Source: Candidatus Sphingobacterium stercorigallinarum (lineage in GTDB: Bacteria; Bacteroidota; Bacteroidia; Sphingobacteriales; Sphingobacteriaceae). From it: 60,065 nt of DNA. The DNA lies in NCBI GenBank assembly GCA_019115805.1, contig DXCW01000061.1:1-60065 (forward strand), in the 5' to 3' direction. The position numbers were made by a program, and so were the translations under genes. Below the pieces are notes generated by a model, which was not told the DNA's origin, searched no databases, and worked only from the letters and a program-made list of their open reading frames with translations. Below, piece by piece: positions 9,096 through 19,053 of the stretch (the stretch's first letter is position 1; every line of letters begins with the position of its first letter).

Positions 9096-10397
9096 TTATT
9101 TCTGTCTAAAAAATATTTGAATAGGCACACCCGTGAAATCAAAGTTTTCTCTCAGTTTATTCTCTACGAATCGTCTATAGGGGTCTTTGATATACTGCGG
9201 TAAGTTACAGAAAAAAGCAAACATGGGCGATCGACCAGGCAGTTGTGTTGCGTATTTGATCTTGATGTGTTTTCCTTTCGTTGCTGGTGGCGGATAGTTG
9301 GAAATGATTTCCAACATCACATCGTTGAGCTTAGAAGTCGCGATTTTTTTAGTCTTGTTATGATAGACTTTCATGGCCGCTTCTACCGCTTTAAAAATAC
9401 GTTGCTTCTCGGTCACCGAAGTAAATATAATAGGCACATCAGTAAACGGTGCAATCCGTTCTCTTATGTCCTGCTCGAATATTTTGGCCGTCTTATGATC
9501 CTTTTCTACCGTATCCCATTTATTCACTAAAATCACAACACCTTTTTTATTTTTCTCGGCAAGGTGAAAAATATTGATGTCCTGAGCTTCTATTCCATCC
9601 TGCGCATCGATCATTAGAATCACGACGTCAGAGTCCTCCAGCGCCTTAATAGTACGCATCACGGAATAAAACTCTATGTCTTCACTTACTTTCGATTTCC
9701 GACGGAGGCCAGCGGTGTCTACCAATAGGAATTCATTACCAAACTGGTTATAATGAATCCGTATGGCATCGCGTGTTGTTCCGGCAATCGGCGTCACAAT
9801 ATTCCGCTCTTCACCCAACAACGCGTTGGTTAATGAGGATTTCCCTACGTTGGGTCGACCGACGATTGTAAATTTCGGTAGTGTTGACTCTTCCTCCTCT
9901 TCTTCCTGAAAATGAGAAACTACATCGTCCAACAGCTCGCCCGTCCCCGAACCGGTCATCGAGGAAATGTTGTAAATATCGCCTAGACCAAGAGCGTAAA
10001 ACTCCGCAGAGTCGTGAACTTGCTTTGCACTATCTACTTTATTGGCCACCACATACACCGGTTTTTTACTACGGCGCAACACCTTGGCAATTTGATCGTC
10101 TAGGTCGGTAATACCGGTAGATACGTCAACGACAAATAAAATAACGGACGCCTCGTCTATCGCGATAAGAACTTGATCGCGAATGGCCGATTCAAAAACA
10201 TCGTCTGAGCCTTGGACAAAACCTCCCGTATCGATCACGGTAAATTTTTTGCCAATCCATTCCGATTGGCCGTAGTGCCGATCTCGGGTTACACCACTGA
10301 AGTCATCAACGATTGCTTTCCTGCTTTCAGTCAAGCGGTTGTATAACGTCGATTTTCCCACATTGGGCCGACCTACTATTGCTACTATATTTGCCAT
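9096..10397 (-). CDS. der: Ribosome-assembly GTPase Der (EngA)
   Basis: Tandem GTPase required for maturation of the 50S ribosomal subunit. The 433 residues contain two complete G domains, each with a GRPNVGKS P-loop (near residues 8 and 180). Each also has a DTGG/DTAG switch II motif and an NKVD/NKWD specificity motif. A KH-like C-terminal domain follows (about 350-433). Start ATG is the only sensible one ([16 protein letters not shown]). First gene of the der-cysS unit, with an exact -7 promoter element 65 bases upstream. Confidence 0.97.
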   Translation of the reverse strand: MANIVAIVGRPNVGKSTLYNRLTESRKAIVDDFSGVTRDRHYGQSEWIGKKFTVIDTGGFVQGSDDVFESAIRDQVLIAIDEASVILFVVDVSTGITDLDDQIAKVLRRSKKPVYVVANKVDSAKQVHDSAEFYALGLGDIYNISSMTGSGTGELLDDVVSHFQEEEEEESTLPKFTIVGRPNVGKSSLTNALLGEERNIVTPIAGTTRDAIRIHYNQFGNEFLLVDTAGLRRKSKVSEDIEFYSVMRTIKALEDSDVVILMIDAQDGIEAQDINIFHLAEKNKKGVVILVNKWDTVEKDHKTAKIFEQDIRERIAPFTDVPIIFTSVTEKQRIFKAVEAAMKVYHNKTKKIATSKLNDVMLEIISNYPPPATKGKHIKIKYATQLPGRSPMFAFFCNLPQYIKDPYRRFVENKLRENFDFTGVPIQIFFRQK

Positions 10398-10461
10398 ATC
10401 TCAAATTAATGTCGCCTCCCGGCAACGGCTTTACGAAACCTTCACTCTTCTTGCAGAGGCA

Positions 10462-10469
10462 CAAAGTTA
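10462..10469 (-). promoter_or_regulatory. Promoter -7 element of der
   Basis: On the minus strand this reads TAACTTTG, an exact TAnnTTTG match. Transcription would begin near 10456, leaving a leader of about 59 bases before the der ATG. No clear -33 TTG was seen. Confidence 0.45.
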
Positions 10470-10579
10470 AGCAAAAAACAGAGATCTAAAGATGGTTAAG
10501 CAAAGAAAGGCTCCCTATCGCATGATGTTTTCTATCGGAATGGATTGGGGAGCCTCGCAGCAGACCGGTGGAAATAGAA

Positions 10580-10618
10580 AAAAGTGAGGCTACACTACTT
10601 GTAGGCTGCCTCACTTTT
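10580..10618 (-). terminator. Rho-independent terminator of the susCD operon
   Basis: An 11-bp inverted repeat (arms 10580-10590 and 10608-10618, core GTGAGGC/GCCTCAC) lies 24 bases past the susD stop. On the minus strand the stem is followed by a T-rich run, as expected for an intrinsic terminator. Confidence 0.8.
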
Positions 10619-10641
10619 CAAAAAGCATCAGTTCTAGGATG

Positions 10642-12288
10642 TTATGGGTTTTGTTTAAGTACCCCTTCCGACAAGACGATTTGCTGCTCTGGAATGAATT
10701 CAATGACTTCCTTGGCATTCGGATCTACCGTCAAAAAGGAATTTGAATTCGCTATGTGCGTACCTGGATAGTTGCGATCCAATGTTTTACCATTACGGAA
10801 CACATCAAACTTTCTATGTCCTTCCCAAGCCAGCTCCAATTGCCGTTCCTCTAACACTACGTCCAGTGCAGATTTCTCACCCAAATCCCCGGTTGTCCAA
10901 AGACCAGCATCTGGGATCCCCGCACGCTTACGAAGGACGTTCACGTCCTCTAACGCCGCCGCGGTATTGCCCAATTTAGCGTTGGCTTCCGCTCGAATCA
11001 GATAAATCTCAGATAATCTAGAAATGATTGGCGACCAAAGATGAGCCTGACCTTCTTGACCTGAACACTTCAGAATATAATACTTTAAATATCCGTAGCG
11101 ATTATCCAGCTTCTTATCGATGAGTACCGTCCGACGCTGACCCGCGATATCGATGTAGTACTGATACGATCCCGCACCATTCGATTCTTTAATTAATTTC
11201 TTGGTGCTTCCGCCTTCTGAGTACGTATAATCCGTTCCGTTCTGCTTGACCACCACACTTGCATACTGATGCTTATCGTTGACATAGTACGCATGGAGTT
11301 CTGAAGCGTCCGCCACCACAGGCTGAATCATCTGATACCGTACGTCTTCTGGATATTTACGGACCAACTCCAAATACGGCCGCGATGCATACATTTCACC
11401 CCAACCAGCGCCGTCAATCATCGCATACAACGAACCAATGGTGTACCATCCGTTATCCGGATAATCGACATCCTTCACAAATTTAATCGCAAAAATATTC
11501 TCCGAATTACTCTCCGGTGCGGCAGTCGATAACTGCCGATAATTAGCAGTGGACAGCAAAGAGAACTGGCCCGACTCGATGAGTTTATTGGCATATTCAA
11601 TTGCTTTTTGATTATCGCCCTTATACAGATATAAACGAGACAACAGTGCTTGCGTGGAATATACACTACCGTAGATGCTCCCCTTATAGTCTGTAAACAG
11701 CCCTTCGGCCTTCAACAAATCCTGTTCGATCTGGTCATATACTTCCTTTACCGTATTCCGCGGCAGGTTCTCAAAAGGATCGTCCACCAACTTAAGAGGG
11801 ACCGACAAATTGCTTTGCGCATTCCCGTCATACGGCCGGCCGAAGACATTCGTCAGATAAAAATACATCAAGCTGCGTAAGTACAGGTTTTCGGCGATGA
11901 CTTGATCCGACTCTTCGCTTTCTCCTTCGGTAAGCCGTGCCAACAAATGGTTGGTCCCGGCAATAATTTTGTAGGAGTTCGACCAGTAGGAATTCACCCG
12001 GTTGTTGCTAACAATGCGCTGATAGTTGTAATTATGGAAAAAATTATCCGTAGTGGTACCCGATAAGGATACGTTATCTCCTGGATATTCCGTGATCCGA
12101 TGCCAGTTCTCCACCCAGCCTTTTAAGGTATGGTAATTACCGTTATTCAGGGCATCCAATGCACCCTCTGTATTGTCAATCGACTCATTCGTCAGCGAGT
12201 CGTAAGGTGCTTTATCCAGCGAACACGAACTCGATAACAAGGCAACGACTGCCGTATATATATATAGTTTTTTCATTCTATTCATCAT
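10642..12288 (-). CDS. SusD/RagB-family nutrient-binding outer-membrane lipoprotein
   Basis: Surface lipoprotein that caps a SusC barrel and captures its substrate. The 548-residue protein has a signal peptide ending SSSC (lipobox, Cys near residue 22). The SusD N-terminal region has the typical PYDSLTNESI start, and tetratricopeptide-like helices occur around YLRSLMYFYLTNVFGRPY. The C-terminus holds RLSEIYLIRAEANAKLG and RRKFDVFR-like segments (here GHRKFDVFRNG). The ATG follows the susC stop with no gap; an internal ATG at 12276 is an alternative. The substrate cannot be read from the sequence. Confidence 0.95.
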   Translation of the reverse strand: MMNRMKKLYIYTAVVALLSSSCSLDKAPYDSLTNESIDNTEGALDALNNGNYHTLKGWVENWHRITEYPGDNVSLSGTTTDNFFHNYNYQRIVSNNRVNSYWSNSYKIIAGTNHLLARLTEGESEESDQVIAENLYLRSLMYFYLTNVFGRPYDGNAQSNLSVPLKLVDDPFENLPRNTVKEVYDQIEQDLLKAEGLFTDYKGSIYGSVYSTQALLSRLYLYKGDNQKAIEYANKLIESGQFSLLSTANYRQLSTAAPESNSENIFAIKFVKDVDYPDNGWYTIGSLYAMIDGAGWGEMYASRPYLELVRKYPEDVRYQMIQPVVADASELHAYYVNDKHQYASVVVKQNGTDYTYSEGGSTKKLIKESNGAGSYQYYIDIAGQRRTVLIDKKLDNRYGYLKYYILKCSGQEGQAHLWSPIISRLSEIYLIRAEANAKLGNTAAALEDVNVLRKRAGIPDAGLWTTGDLGEKSALDVVLEERQLELAWEGHRKFDVFRNGKTLDRNYPGTHIANSNSFLTVDPNAKEVIEFIPEQQIVLSEGVLKQNP

Positions 12289-15200
12289 TTAAAAGGTTAC
12301 ATTCAAGCCAAAAATAACACGCTTTGGTGCTGGATACTGAGCTGTGGCATCCCCTGCAGTTTTATCCGGCGCATCATCATTCCCGACAATTGCACTCTCT
12401 GGATCAAAACCAGTAAATTTGGTTGCCGTCCACAAGTTATCGGCCGACAAAAACACCCCTAACCCTTTTAACTTCAATCGGTTGGAAATCACATCGGAGA
12501 AATTATAACCTAGCGTCACGTTGCGCAATCTGAAAAACGACGCGTTTTCCAGATAACGAGAAGAAATTTTGTTCGAACCGCTGTTGTTATTATATGCTGT
12601 GGCTGGATGCGTAGCATTGGGATTTTCTGGACTCCAACGTGACCAGTCATCCCGTAGCACTATTTGATTATACGTAGGATATGCCCCATCCGAGTCAAAG
12701 TATTGACGTGCAGCATTGAAAGTCGTGGCTCCAGTAATAAACGCAGCCGTCGCATTCAATGTGAACCCTTTATAAGATACAAAAGAAGACAAACCTCCTT
12801 GCCATTTCGGCGAAGCCGTACCCACAAATTGTAGAGAGGCTGCATTGTAGTCCGAAGTCGTACTGATTTCACCTGACTCTGAATCCACTACTTCCCACAA
12901 AGGCGCACCATTCTCCGGATCCACTCCCGCCCATTTTCTCATATACCAGGAATCAATATCTCGCCCTTCCGAAAAGCGCTTCAGATCATTTTTGGGAATA
13001 TCGATACCGTCCTTCAGTTCTAAAATACGGTTTTGGTTATGCGCTACATTCACACCTAGATTCCAGGTCACCGCATCGTTCCGAATGACATCGCCACTCA
13101 ATGCAAGCTCTACACCTCTGTTGCGAATACCACCGATATTCATCCAGTAACCTGACCAACCTGCTGTCGAAGGAAATTGCACATAATACAATAAGCCATC
13201 CACGTTTTTATTATAGAGGTCTAACGTTACATTGAAGCGATTCATCAAGCCCAATTCAAAACCCAGATTGGCGTCTTTAGCACGCTCCCAGCTCACCATC
13301 GAGTTTTGGTACTGCCCCAATATGGCTGCAGGCTCGCCGTTGTATTGCGCATTCAAACCATAAGTTGAAAACGACGCATAAAAATTACTGGGTACGTTTC
13401 CTACCGTTCCAAATGAAGCTCGCATGCGTAGGGTATTGATTAAAGAAGAGTTGAAAAACGCTTCGTTATGAACGTTCCATGCGCCACTGATCGCATAAAA
13501 GCTACCGTACTGGGAATCTAAACCGAAACGAGAAGACCCGTCCAAACGGTAGGACACTTGTGCATTGTACCGTCCATCATAGCCGTAGTTCGCTTGCACG
13601 ATTCCCGATTGGAATGCGTAATCATTTTTGGTCCCTCCTTTTGCTAACACCTCAGCCGCATTGCCGACGATCTCCGATCCTGGGGCAATCCCTTTACCGG
13701 TCAAATGCAAACTTTGATACGTGTAATCGGAATACTCGTAACCCGCTAAAGCCGATACTGTATGTTTTCCGAATGTTTCATTGTACTTCAACATCTGGTT
13801 GAAGAATCGTACAATTCGCTTATCGGAGAACTGATAGATCGACCCCTTACTACTCCGACCCGAATTGGATAGCGGATCGGTATATGACATCGATACGTTG
13901 TTGTAATACGCTAGATTATTCATTGACTCAAAAGTGAAACGATCGGAAATTTCATAGGAGAAATCCAGATTCGATTGTATATCGAAAACGTGACCCTTCG
14001 AGTAATTATATTGTAAATCGTACAGGTAGTTGTGCCCGTCTCTACCAAACCAGTCGTACTCTCCAGAGGTTCCCTCTAACTGAGGGTTCTTCAAGGAGCC
14101 GTCCTGCTTATATGGCGTATCCCAAGGCATGTACAACATCATGTTATACAACCCGTGCGATCTAGAGTCGGTTGAGGTATATGTCGCATTGATTTTAGGT
14201 TTAAACGTCAGTCTATCGGTCAGTTTATGATCAACATTTAAACGGGCCGAAAGCCGGTTGTAATCGTATCCCTTAATGGATCCCTCCTCATCGTAATAAT
14301 TGACACTGGAAAAAATCGATGTTTTCTCGGTGCGTCCCATATAGCTGGCCGAAAAATCTTGTAACCAGCCAGCTTGAGTACCGTTATCTAACCAATTATA
14401 GTCGTTATTCAAAACCTCACTAGTCACACTAGGCGGAATAGCATCTTGATTCTGGAAAGACTGATACAAGTCCCAAAGTTCCGCCGAATTCATCAATTCC
14501 ACATTCCCTTGGTTGAAGCGACTGGTACCCGAAGACAGATTAACCGAGAACACACCCTCACCCGCACGCGCTGCACTTTTTGTGGTCACAACGACCACGC
14601 CATTCGTTCCTCGCGAACCATATTGCGTCGTTGCCGCAGCATCTTTTAACACGGAAATAGTCTCAATGTCATTGGGATTGATGTTAGGCGTACCGTGGGC
14701 AATAACGCCATCCACCACCCAAAGCGGTGCGGTATTGGATGAAATGGAGTTCCGTCCTCTGATCCGAATCGTCGCTCCTGCTCCCGGTTCGCCTGAACCC
14801 GAAGACACGTCCACACCAGCCACTTTCCCCTGTAGTAAATTCGATATATTGGGAGATTTCGTGTCTTTTAATGCCTCTTGATCTATAGTCGAAATAGAGG
14901 CACTAATCTCTCCCTTCTTTTGCGTTGCATAGCCCGTAACCACCACTTCATCGATGAGCTCCTCCGTAGAAGTCAATAGTACCTGTAACGTTGTGCCAGA
15001 GACAACAACTTCGCGCCCCTGGTAACCGATCGCTGAAAACACCAAGGTTTCTCCCTCGGAAGCTGACAATTGAAATTCTCCATTTGCATTGGTCGTCGTC
15101 GCGCGACTCGGATCACCTTTTACCGTTATGGTTACAGACGGTATCGGTCCCTCTGATGAAGTCACTGTCCCCTTCACCTCCTCTTGTACTAGGTTCAGGT

Positions 15201-15318
15201 TGATCGCCCTACCTACGTTGTTCTCAGCATGCACATTTTCAGGCACACCACCAGCCAGTAGCACACCAAAGGTCAGGGCCAATGGAAGACAAGCTCGGTT
15301 AGTCATTCTCTTTATCAT
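12289..15318 (-). CDS. SusC/RagA-family TonB-dependent outer-membrane transporter
   Basis: TonB-powered importer paired with the adjacent SusD lipoprotein. Order in the 1009 residues: signal peptide (about 1-31, ending VHA), carboxypeptidase-like regulatory domain (about 47-125, starting VKGTVTSSEGPIPS), the SusC motif DEVVVTGYATQKKGEIS, plug domain (about 145-250 with RIRGRNSIS), then a 22-strand-type barrel ending RVIFGLNVTF. There is no FecR-interacting extension, so anti-sigma control is unlikely. No glycoside hydrolase, sulfatase or peptidase adjoins it, so the pair is orphan and its substrate unknown. Confidence 0.96.
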   Translation of the reverse strand: MIKRMTNRACLPLALTFGVLLAGGVPENVHAENNVGRAINLNLVQEEVKGTVTSSEGPIPSVTITVKGDPSRATTTNANGEFQLSASEGETLVFSAIGYQGREVVVSGTTLQVLLTSTEELIDEVVVTGYATQKKGEISASISTIDQEALKDTKSPNISNLLQGKVAGVDVSSGSGEPGAGATIRIRGRNSISSNTAPLWVVDGVIAHGTPNINPNDIETISVLKDAAATTQYGSRGTNGVVVVTTKSAARAGEGVFSVNLSSGTSRFNQGNVELMNSAELWDLYQSFQNQDAIPPSVTSEVLNNDYNWLDNGTQAGWLQDFSASYMGRTEKTSIFSSVNYYDEEGSIKGYDYNRLSARLNVDHKLTDRLTFKPKINATYTSTDSRSHGLYNMMLYMPWDTPYKQDGSLKNPQLEGTSGEYDWFGRDGHNYLYDLQYNYSKGHVFDIQSNLDFSYEISDRFTFESMNNLAYYNNVSMSYTDPLSNSGRSSKGSIYQFSDKRIVRFFNQMLKYNETFGKHTVSALAGYEYSDYTYQSLHLTGKGIAPGSEIVGNAAEVLAKGGTKNDYAFQSGIVQANYGYDGRYNAQVSYRLDGSSRFGLDSQYGSFYAISGAWNVHNEAFFNSSLINTLRMRASFGTVGNVPSNFYASFSTYGLNAQYNGEPAAILGQYQNSMVSWERAKDANLGFELGLMNRFNVTLDLYNKNVDGLLYYVQFPSTAGWSGYWMNIGGIRNRGVELALSGDVIRNDAVTWNLGVNVAHNQNRILELKDGIDIPKNDLKRFSEGRDIDSWYMRKWAGVDPENGAPLWEVVDSESGEISTTSDYNAASLQFVGTASPKWQGGLSSFVSYKGFTLNATAAFITGATTFNAARQYFDSDGAYPTYNQIVLRDDWSRWSPENPNATHPATAYNNNSGSNKISSRYLENASFFRLRNVTLGYNFSDVISNRLKLKGLGVFLSADNLWTATKFTGFDPESAIVGNDDAPDKTAGDATAQYPAPKRVIFGLNVTF

Positions 15319-15422
15319 AAATTACTCTCTAAAATTAATCTAAGCTGACTGTGCAATCACAATTTAGCCATGTGGAAATAAGAAAATATCAAAAGAGTTT
15401 ACAAAGATTTAACAAACGAAAC

Positions 15423-15450
15423 CGATTGCGTAAAACGAACAATCGATTGC
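15423..15450 (-). promoter_or_regulatory. Tandem CGATTGC repeats upstream of susC, likely activator site
   Basis: CGATTGC occurs at 15423-15429 and again at 15444-15450, exactly 21 bases (two helical turns) apart. On the minus strand each copy reads GCAATCG followed by a T-rich stretch. A near-match to the -7 element lies at 15402-15409 on the minus strand (AATCTTTG). The repeats would thus fall about 27 to 54 bases upstream of the start point, where activators of susCD operons bind. The regulator is unknown. Confidence 0.45.
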
Positions 15451-15538
15451 ATAGAAAGACGTTTGTAACTGCTTATTAACATAGCATAAGCCGTCGGAAA
15501 ACAAAGAATTGAAGTAAGCTGGCTCCGTGGGGTCGTTT

Positions 15539-16621
15539 TTATTTAGGCGCCTTCCTGAGTAGATAAATACTCAATATTAGAAAAATCACATTCGGTATCA
15601 ATACCGAGATCAAAGGGTCCAAGCCGCCCTTGATAGAGAACATACTTGAGAAACGTTCCAGCACAATATATATACAGCTTAAGGCGATACCTAAGCCTAA
15701 ACTTAGACCAATACCTCCGCGAACCTTCTTCGATGAAAGCGAAACGCCAATTAAAGTGAGAATAAAGGCCGAAAACGGGTTTATAATCCGCTTGTATTTT
15801 TCCAAAAGTAATTCGTTCATCATTCCCGTTCCCCGAACAGCCTCCTTGCTGATACGGTCATTGAGCTCCTCTTGATCCATCGTCGTGAAAACGTTCTCAT
15901 AAGACTCGAAATCCTGGGGGCGCATGTCCAACGTGGTATCTCGTTTTTCCCCTTTCAACATCTCTTCATCCAAGCCGTCAATCAAACGATTGGAGTAGAC
16001 ATGCAAACTCCATTTATTTGCGACCGAATCCCAGGTAATGCGTTCAGCCATTAATTTTTCGGTCATAACATCTTCCTGAAACTTCTCCAACGTAAAGTTA
16101 TACCCAACTTTCGTTTTCGTATCAAAGGATCCCATATACACATAAGTATTGGAATCTACTTGCATATGAATGGATGAAGAGGTGGTACTCACCCGATGCG
16201 GCTTGACATACACGTTCTCGAAATTCACCTTTATCTTATTGGTATAGGGAATGATATACACATTCGAGATTAACGTCATCGCAAAAATCAACCCTGCGCA
16301 AAACATATAAGGACGCAACATCCTATAAAAACTCATCCCCCCACTTAGAATCGGTACGATCTCTGTTTGATCCGCCATCTTAGAGGTAAAGAAGATAACC
16401 GCTATAAAATTGAACAACGGCGTGAGCATGTTGATAAAAAAAGGCAAACTTCCCAACGCATAATACTCCGTAAACACCTGGGACATGGAGGCATTGTGTT
16501 TATTGAAGTCATCAATTTTTTCCGAAATATCGAAGATCACAATGACCACACAAAAAATCGCAACGGTAAAAACAAACGTTGAGAGATACTTTTGAATGAT
16601 ATATTTGTCGATAATCTTCAT
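15539..16621 (-). CDS. LptF/LptG-family lipopolysaccharide export permease
   Basis: Inner-membrane permease of the Lpt ABC system that extracts lipopolysaccharide toward the outer membrane. The 360-residue YjgP/YjgQ protein has three N-terminal membrane helices (about 10-115), a periplasmic beta-jellyroll (about 125-255, with SSIHMQVDSNTYVYMGSFD) and three C-terminal helices (about 270-355). I cannot tell LptF from LptG by eye, although the N-terminus (MKIIDKYIIQKYLSTF) is more LptG-like. The second permease is not in this window. It starts 15 bases after tgt and is probably cotranscribed. Confidence 0.88.
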   Translation of the reverse strand: MKIIDKYIIQKYLSTFVFTVAIFCVVIVIFDISEKIDDFNKHNASMSQVFTEYYALGSLPFFINMLTPLFNFIAVIFFTSKMADQTEIVPILSGGMSFYRMLRPYMFCAGLIFAMTLISNVYIIPYTNKIKVNFENVYVKPHRVSTTSSSIHMQVDSNTYVYMGSFDTKTKVGYNFTLEKFQEDVMTEKLMAERITWDSVANKWSLHVYSNRLIDGLDEEMLKGEKRDTTLDMRPQDFESYENVFTTMDQEELNDRISKEAVRGTGMMNELLLEKYKRIINPFSAFILTLIGVSLSSKKVRGGIGLSLGLGIALSCIYIVLERFSSMFSIKGGLDPLISVLIPNVIFLILSIYLLRKAPK

Positions 16622-16636
16622 ACTTAAGCTCGTGCG

Positions 16637-17767
16637 TTATAAACGTTGACCCAAAATCGGAACCATACTTTCTTTCCATTGGTAAAACGTTCCTTCCATG
16701 ATTTTCTCTCGCGCTTGTCCGACCAGCCACAAATAGAAATGTAAATTATGTAAAGAAGCAATTTGCGCTCCTAATATTTCTTGAGATCGGATTAAATGCC
16801 GGAGATAGGCCTTACTGTGAAAACGGTCAACAAAGAGATCGCTTTCCGCTTCAATCGGCGAAAAATCATCTTTCCATTTCTCATTTTTTATATTGATGAT
16901 CCCATTCCGTGTAAACAGCATTCCATTCCTGGCATTACGAGTAGGCATCACACAATCAAACATATCGATACCTAAGGCGATGTTTTCTAAAATGTTTACG
17001 GGAGTCCCCACCCCCATCAGATAGCGCGGTTTGTTTTCGGGCAGGATTCGAGTAACCACCTCAGTCATTGCATACATTTCTTCCGCTGGTTCACCGACCG
17101 ACAGGCCTCCAATGGCATTTCCCTCTCGCTCAAAAGAAGCAATCTTTTCAGCTGATTGTTCACGCAGGTCTTTATACACCGATCCTTGCACTATCGGGAA
17201 CAAGGATTGTTCATAACCGTATAAAGGCTCCGTGGAATCGAACCGGTCACAGCAGCGCTTCAACCACCTATGTGTCATCTCCATTGATTTTCTAGCATAG
17301 CTATAATCACAAGGATAAGGTGTGCACTCATCAAATGCCATGATAATATCAGCACCAATCACGCGCTGGGTGTCCATGACGTTTTCGGGCGTAAACAGAT
17401 GCTTTGAGCCATCAATATGGGAACGAAATGTAACCCCTTCTTCCTTGATTTTTCGAACCTCCGTTAACGAATACACTTGATAGCCTCCTGAGTCCGTCAA
17501 AATAGGCCTGTCCCAATGTATAAATCGGTGCAAGCCACCAGCGGCTTTTAACACGTCCAGTCCGGGTCTTAAATACAGATGATACGTATTACCAAGAATA
17601 ATCTGAGCCTGAATATCATCGATAAGCTCCTGTTGATGAACGGCTTTCACGGTACCCGCGGTACCAACCGGCATGAAAATTGGCGTTTGAATTACTCCGT
17701 GCGCGGTTGTGAGCTCTCCTGCTCGCGCCTTTGAAAGTGGGTCTTGTGCTTGAAGCTTAAACTGCAT
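16637..17767 (-). CDS. tgt: Queuine tRNA-guanine transglycosylase, zinc cysteines absent
   Basis: Exchanges guanine 34 for the queuosine precursor preQ1 in tRNAs with GUN anticodons. The 376-residue TIM barrel has TDSGGYQVYSL with the general acid/base Asp92, and the nucleophile Asp271 in FDCVMPTRNARNG. The usual C-x-C-x2-C zinc triad is missing: the aligned residues are Ser309, Leu311 and Asp314, while His340 is kept. ATG 17767 was chosen because an exact promoter element sits inside the longer frame (to 17848) and 376 is the family length. Confidence 0.93.
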   Translation of the reverse strand: MQFKLQAQDPLSKARAGELTTAHGVIQTPIFMPVGTAGTVKAVHQQELIDDIQAQIILGNTYHLYLRPGLDVLKAAGGLHRFIHWDRPILTDSGGYQVYSLTEVRKIKEEGVTFRSHIDGSKHLFTPENVMDTQRVIGADIIMAFDECTPYPCDYSYARKSMEMTHRWLKRCCDRFDSTEPLYGYEQSLFPIVQGSVYKDLREQSAEKIASFEREGNAIGGLSVGEPAEEMYAMTEVVTRILPENKPRYLMGVGTPVNILENIALGIDMFDCVMPTRNARNGMLFTRNGIINIKNEKWKDDFSPIEAESDLFVDRFHSKAYLRHLIRSQEILGAQIASLHNLHFYLWLVGQAREKIMEGTFYQWKESMVPILGQRL

Positions 17768-17785
17768 ATTACTCCTAATCGAGTC

Positions 17786-17793
17786 CAAAAATA
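17786..17793 (-). promoter_or_regulatory. Promoter of tgt-lptG
   Basis: On the minus strand TATTTTTG is an exact -7 match, and TTTG lies 22 bases upstream as a -33 element. This is the best-formed promoter in the window. Transcription would begin near 17780, 13 bases before ATG 17767, excluding starts further upstream. Confidence 0.6.
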
Positions 17794-17865
17794 GCACAAA
17801 ATTCTCACCCAAACCCAAATCGTCCAATAAATTCGCATTTATTAACAATTCTCTGCCTTTTTATA

Positions 17866-19035
17866 ATGGAAGCCGTATCTTTGGCGATCACATCTATGGG
17901 TATAGAATTCTTCTACGAGTTAAATTTAGCGCTGATTCCTTTGGGCGCACTTTTACTGATGGCATTGGTCCAACTTTACTTCATCCTAGTGGTTTACGGG
18001 AAGCTCGCAGTGCACAAGGTTCGCTCGCACCAAGCGAGCGATCAGAGCCCCGCTTTATCGGTCATCATTTGCGCACATAATGAGGAAGACAACATTCGTA
18101 AATATTTACCCTTAATTCTGCAGCAAGATTATCCTGATTTTGAGGTCATCGTGGTGGACGACTGCTCTCACGACGACACCAAGTGGGTCTTACGGGAACT
18201 CACCCAACAGCACCACCACCTACGTGTTATTGAAATCAAAGAACATATACAACTCAAACATTCGAAGAAATTTGCACTAACGATGGGCATTAAAGGAGCC
18301 CGTCATCCCTACTTGGTATTAACCGATGCAGATTGCGCACCGATTAGCAGAAATTGGCTTAGGGAAATGGCAGGATCTTTTGGCCCAGAAAAAGAGATCG
18401 TTTTGGGATACTCTCCTTATTTTAAAAAACCCGGTGCGTTGAATCGGCTTATCCGATTCGAAACTACACACACCGCAATGAGCTATTTAGCTTATGCATT
18501 AAAAAAGAACAGCTATATGGGCGTAGGTAGAAACTTAGCCTATGCGAAATCCCTGTTTTTTCAAGGGCGGGGATTTACCGATCACATGCATATCCGTTCT
18601 GGCGACGACGATTTATTTGTCAACCAACATGCCAACAAAAAGAATGTACAAATCGCCATCCACCCTGATGCCCATGTCTATTCAGAGCCCAAAGAAAGCT
18701 GGGCAAGTTATTATAAGCAAAAAGCGCGGCATTCAGGAGCCTCCACCTTGTACAAAGGTCGCCATCAGGCCATGTTGGGACTACAATTATGCTCAGCGGT
18801 ATGCTTCTACCTCATGATTCTTGTTTCGCTGTGCTTGGCCCCCGCATACTGGTATTTCGTAGTGGCCGCATACCTGGTCCGCTTGCTCGCGCAGTTTCTC
18901 ATTTACCGACCGATATTTAACAAATTAAAAGTGGCCGATCTATTGGCTTGGTTACCTATTTTGGACCTGTATTATTACTTTTATATTTGCTTCAATGGTT
19001 TATTTAATCGGCAAAAAAAACACATTTCTTGGTAA
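17866..19035 (+). CDS. Family 2 glycosyltransferase, membrane-bound
   Basis: Transfers a sugar from a nucleotide donor to an unknown acceptor at the inner membrane. The 389 residues contain an N-terminal membrane segment (about 20-45), a GT-A domain starting LSVIICAHNEEDNIRKYL (about 64), the DxD-type motif TDADCAP (about 153), and the QKARHSG segment near residue 285. Two C-terminal membrane helices follow. This is the layout of processive or polyisoprenyl-linked GT2 enzymes. It is divergent from tgt and 18 bases upstream of rsmG, so probably cotranscribed with it. The product is unknown. Confidence 0.88.
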   Translation: MEAVSLAITSMGIEFFYELNLALIPLGALLLMALVQLYFILVVYGKLAVHKVRSHQASDQSPALSVIICAHNEEDNIRKYLPLILQQDYPDFEVIVVDDCSHDDTKWVLRELTQQHHHLRVIEIKEHIQLKHSKKFALTMGIKGARHPYLVLTDADCAPISRNWLREMAGSFGPEKEIVLGYSPYFKKPGALNRLIRFETTHTAMSYLAYALKKNSYMGVGRNLAYAKSLFFQGRGFTDHMHIRSGDDDLFVNQHANKKNVQIAIHPDAHVYSEPKESWASYYKQKARHSGASTLYKGRHQAMLGLQLCSAVCFYLMILVSLCLAPAYWYFVVAAYLVRLLAQFLIYRPIFNKLKVADLLAWLPILDLYYYFYICFNGLFNRQKKHISW

Positions 19036-19053
19036 TCACTAGAATACATTCCC

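Noticed and set aside
10508..10555. Inverted repeat AGGCTCCC/GGGAGCCT between der and susD
   Set aside because: Only eight base pairs with a 32-base loop and no T run; the terminator for susCD lies elsewhere (10580-10618).
14513..14881. 122-codon plus-strand frame opposite susC
   Set aside because: Antisense of the SusC plug domain, whose conservation fully explains the sequence.
15423..15450. Reading the susC upstream repeats as targets of the window's LacI regulator
   Set aside because: The sequence (CGATTGC) does not match the palindrome next to the lacI gene (TTTGCTAAA half-sites), so a different regulator is more likely.
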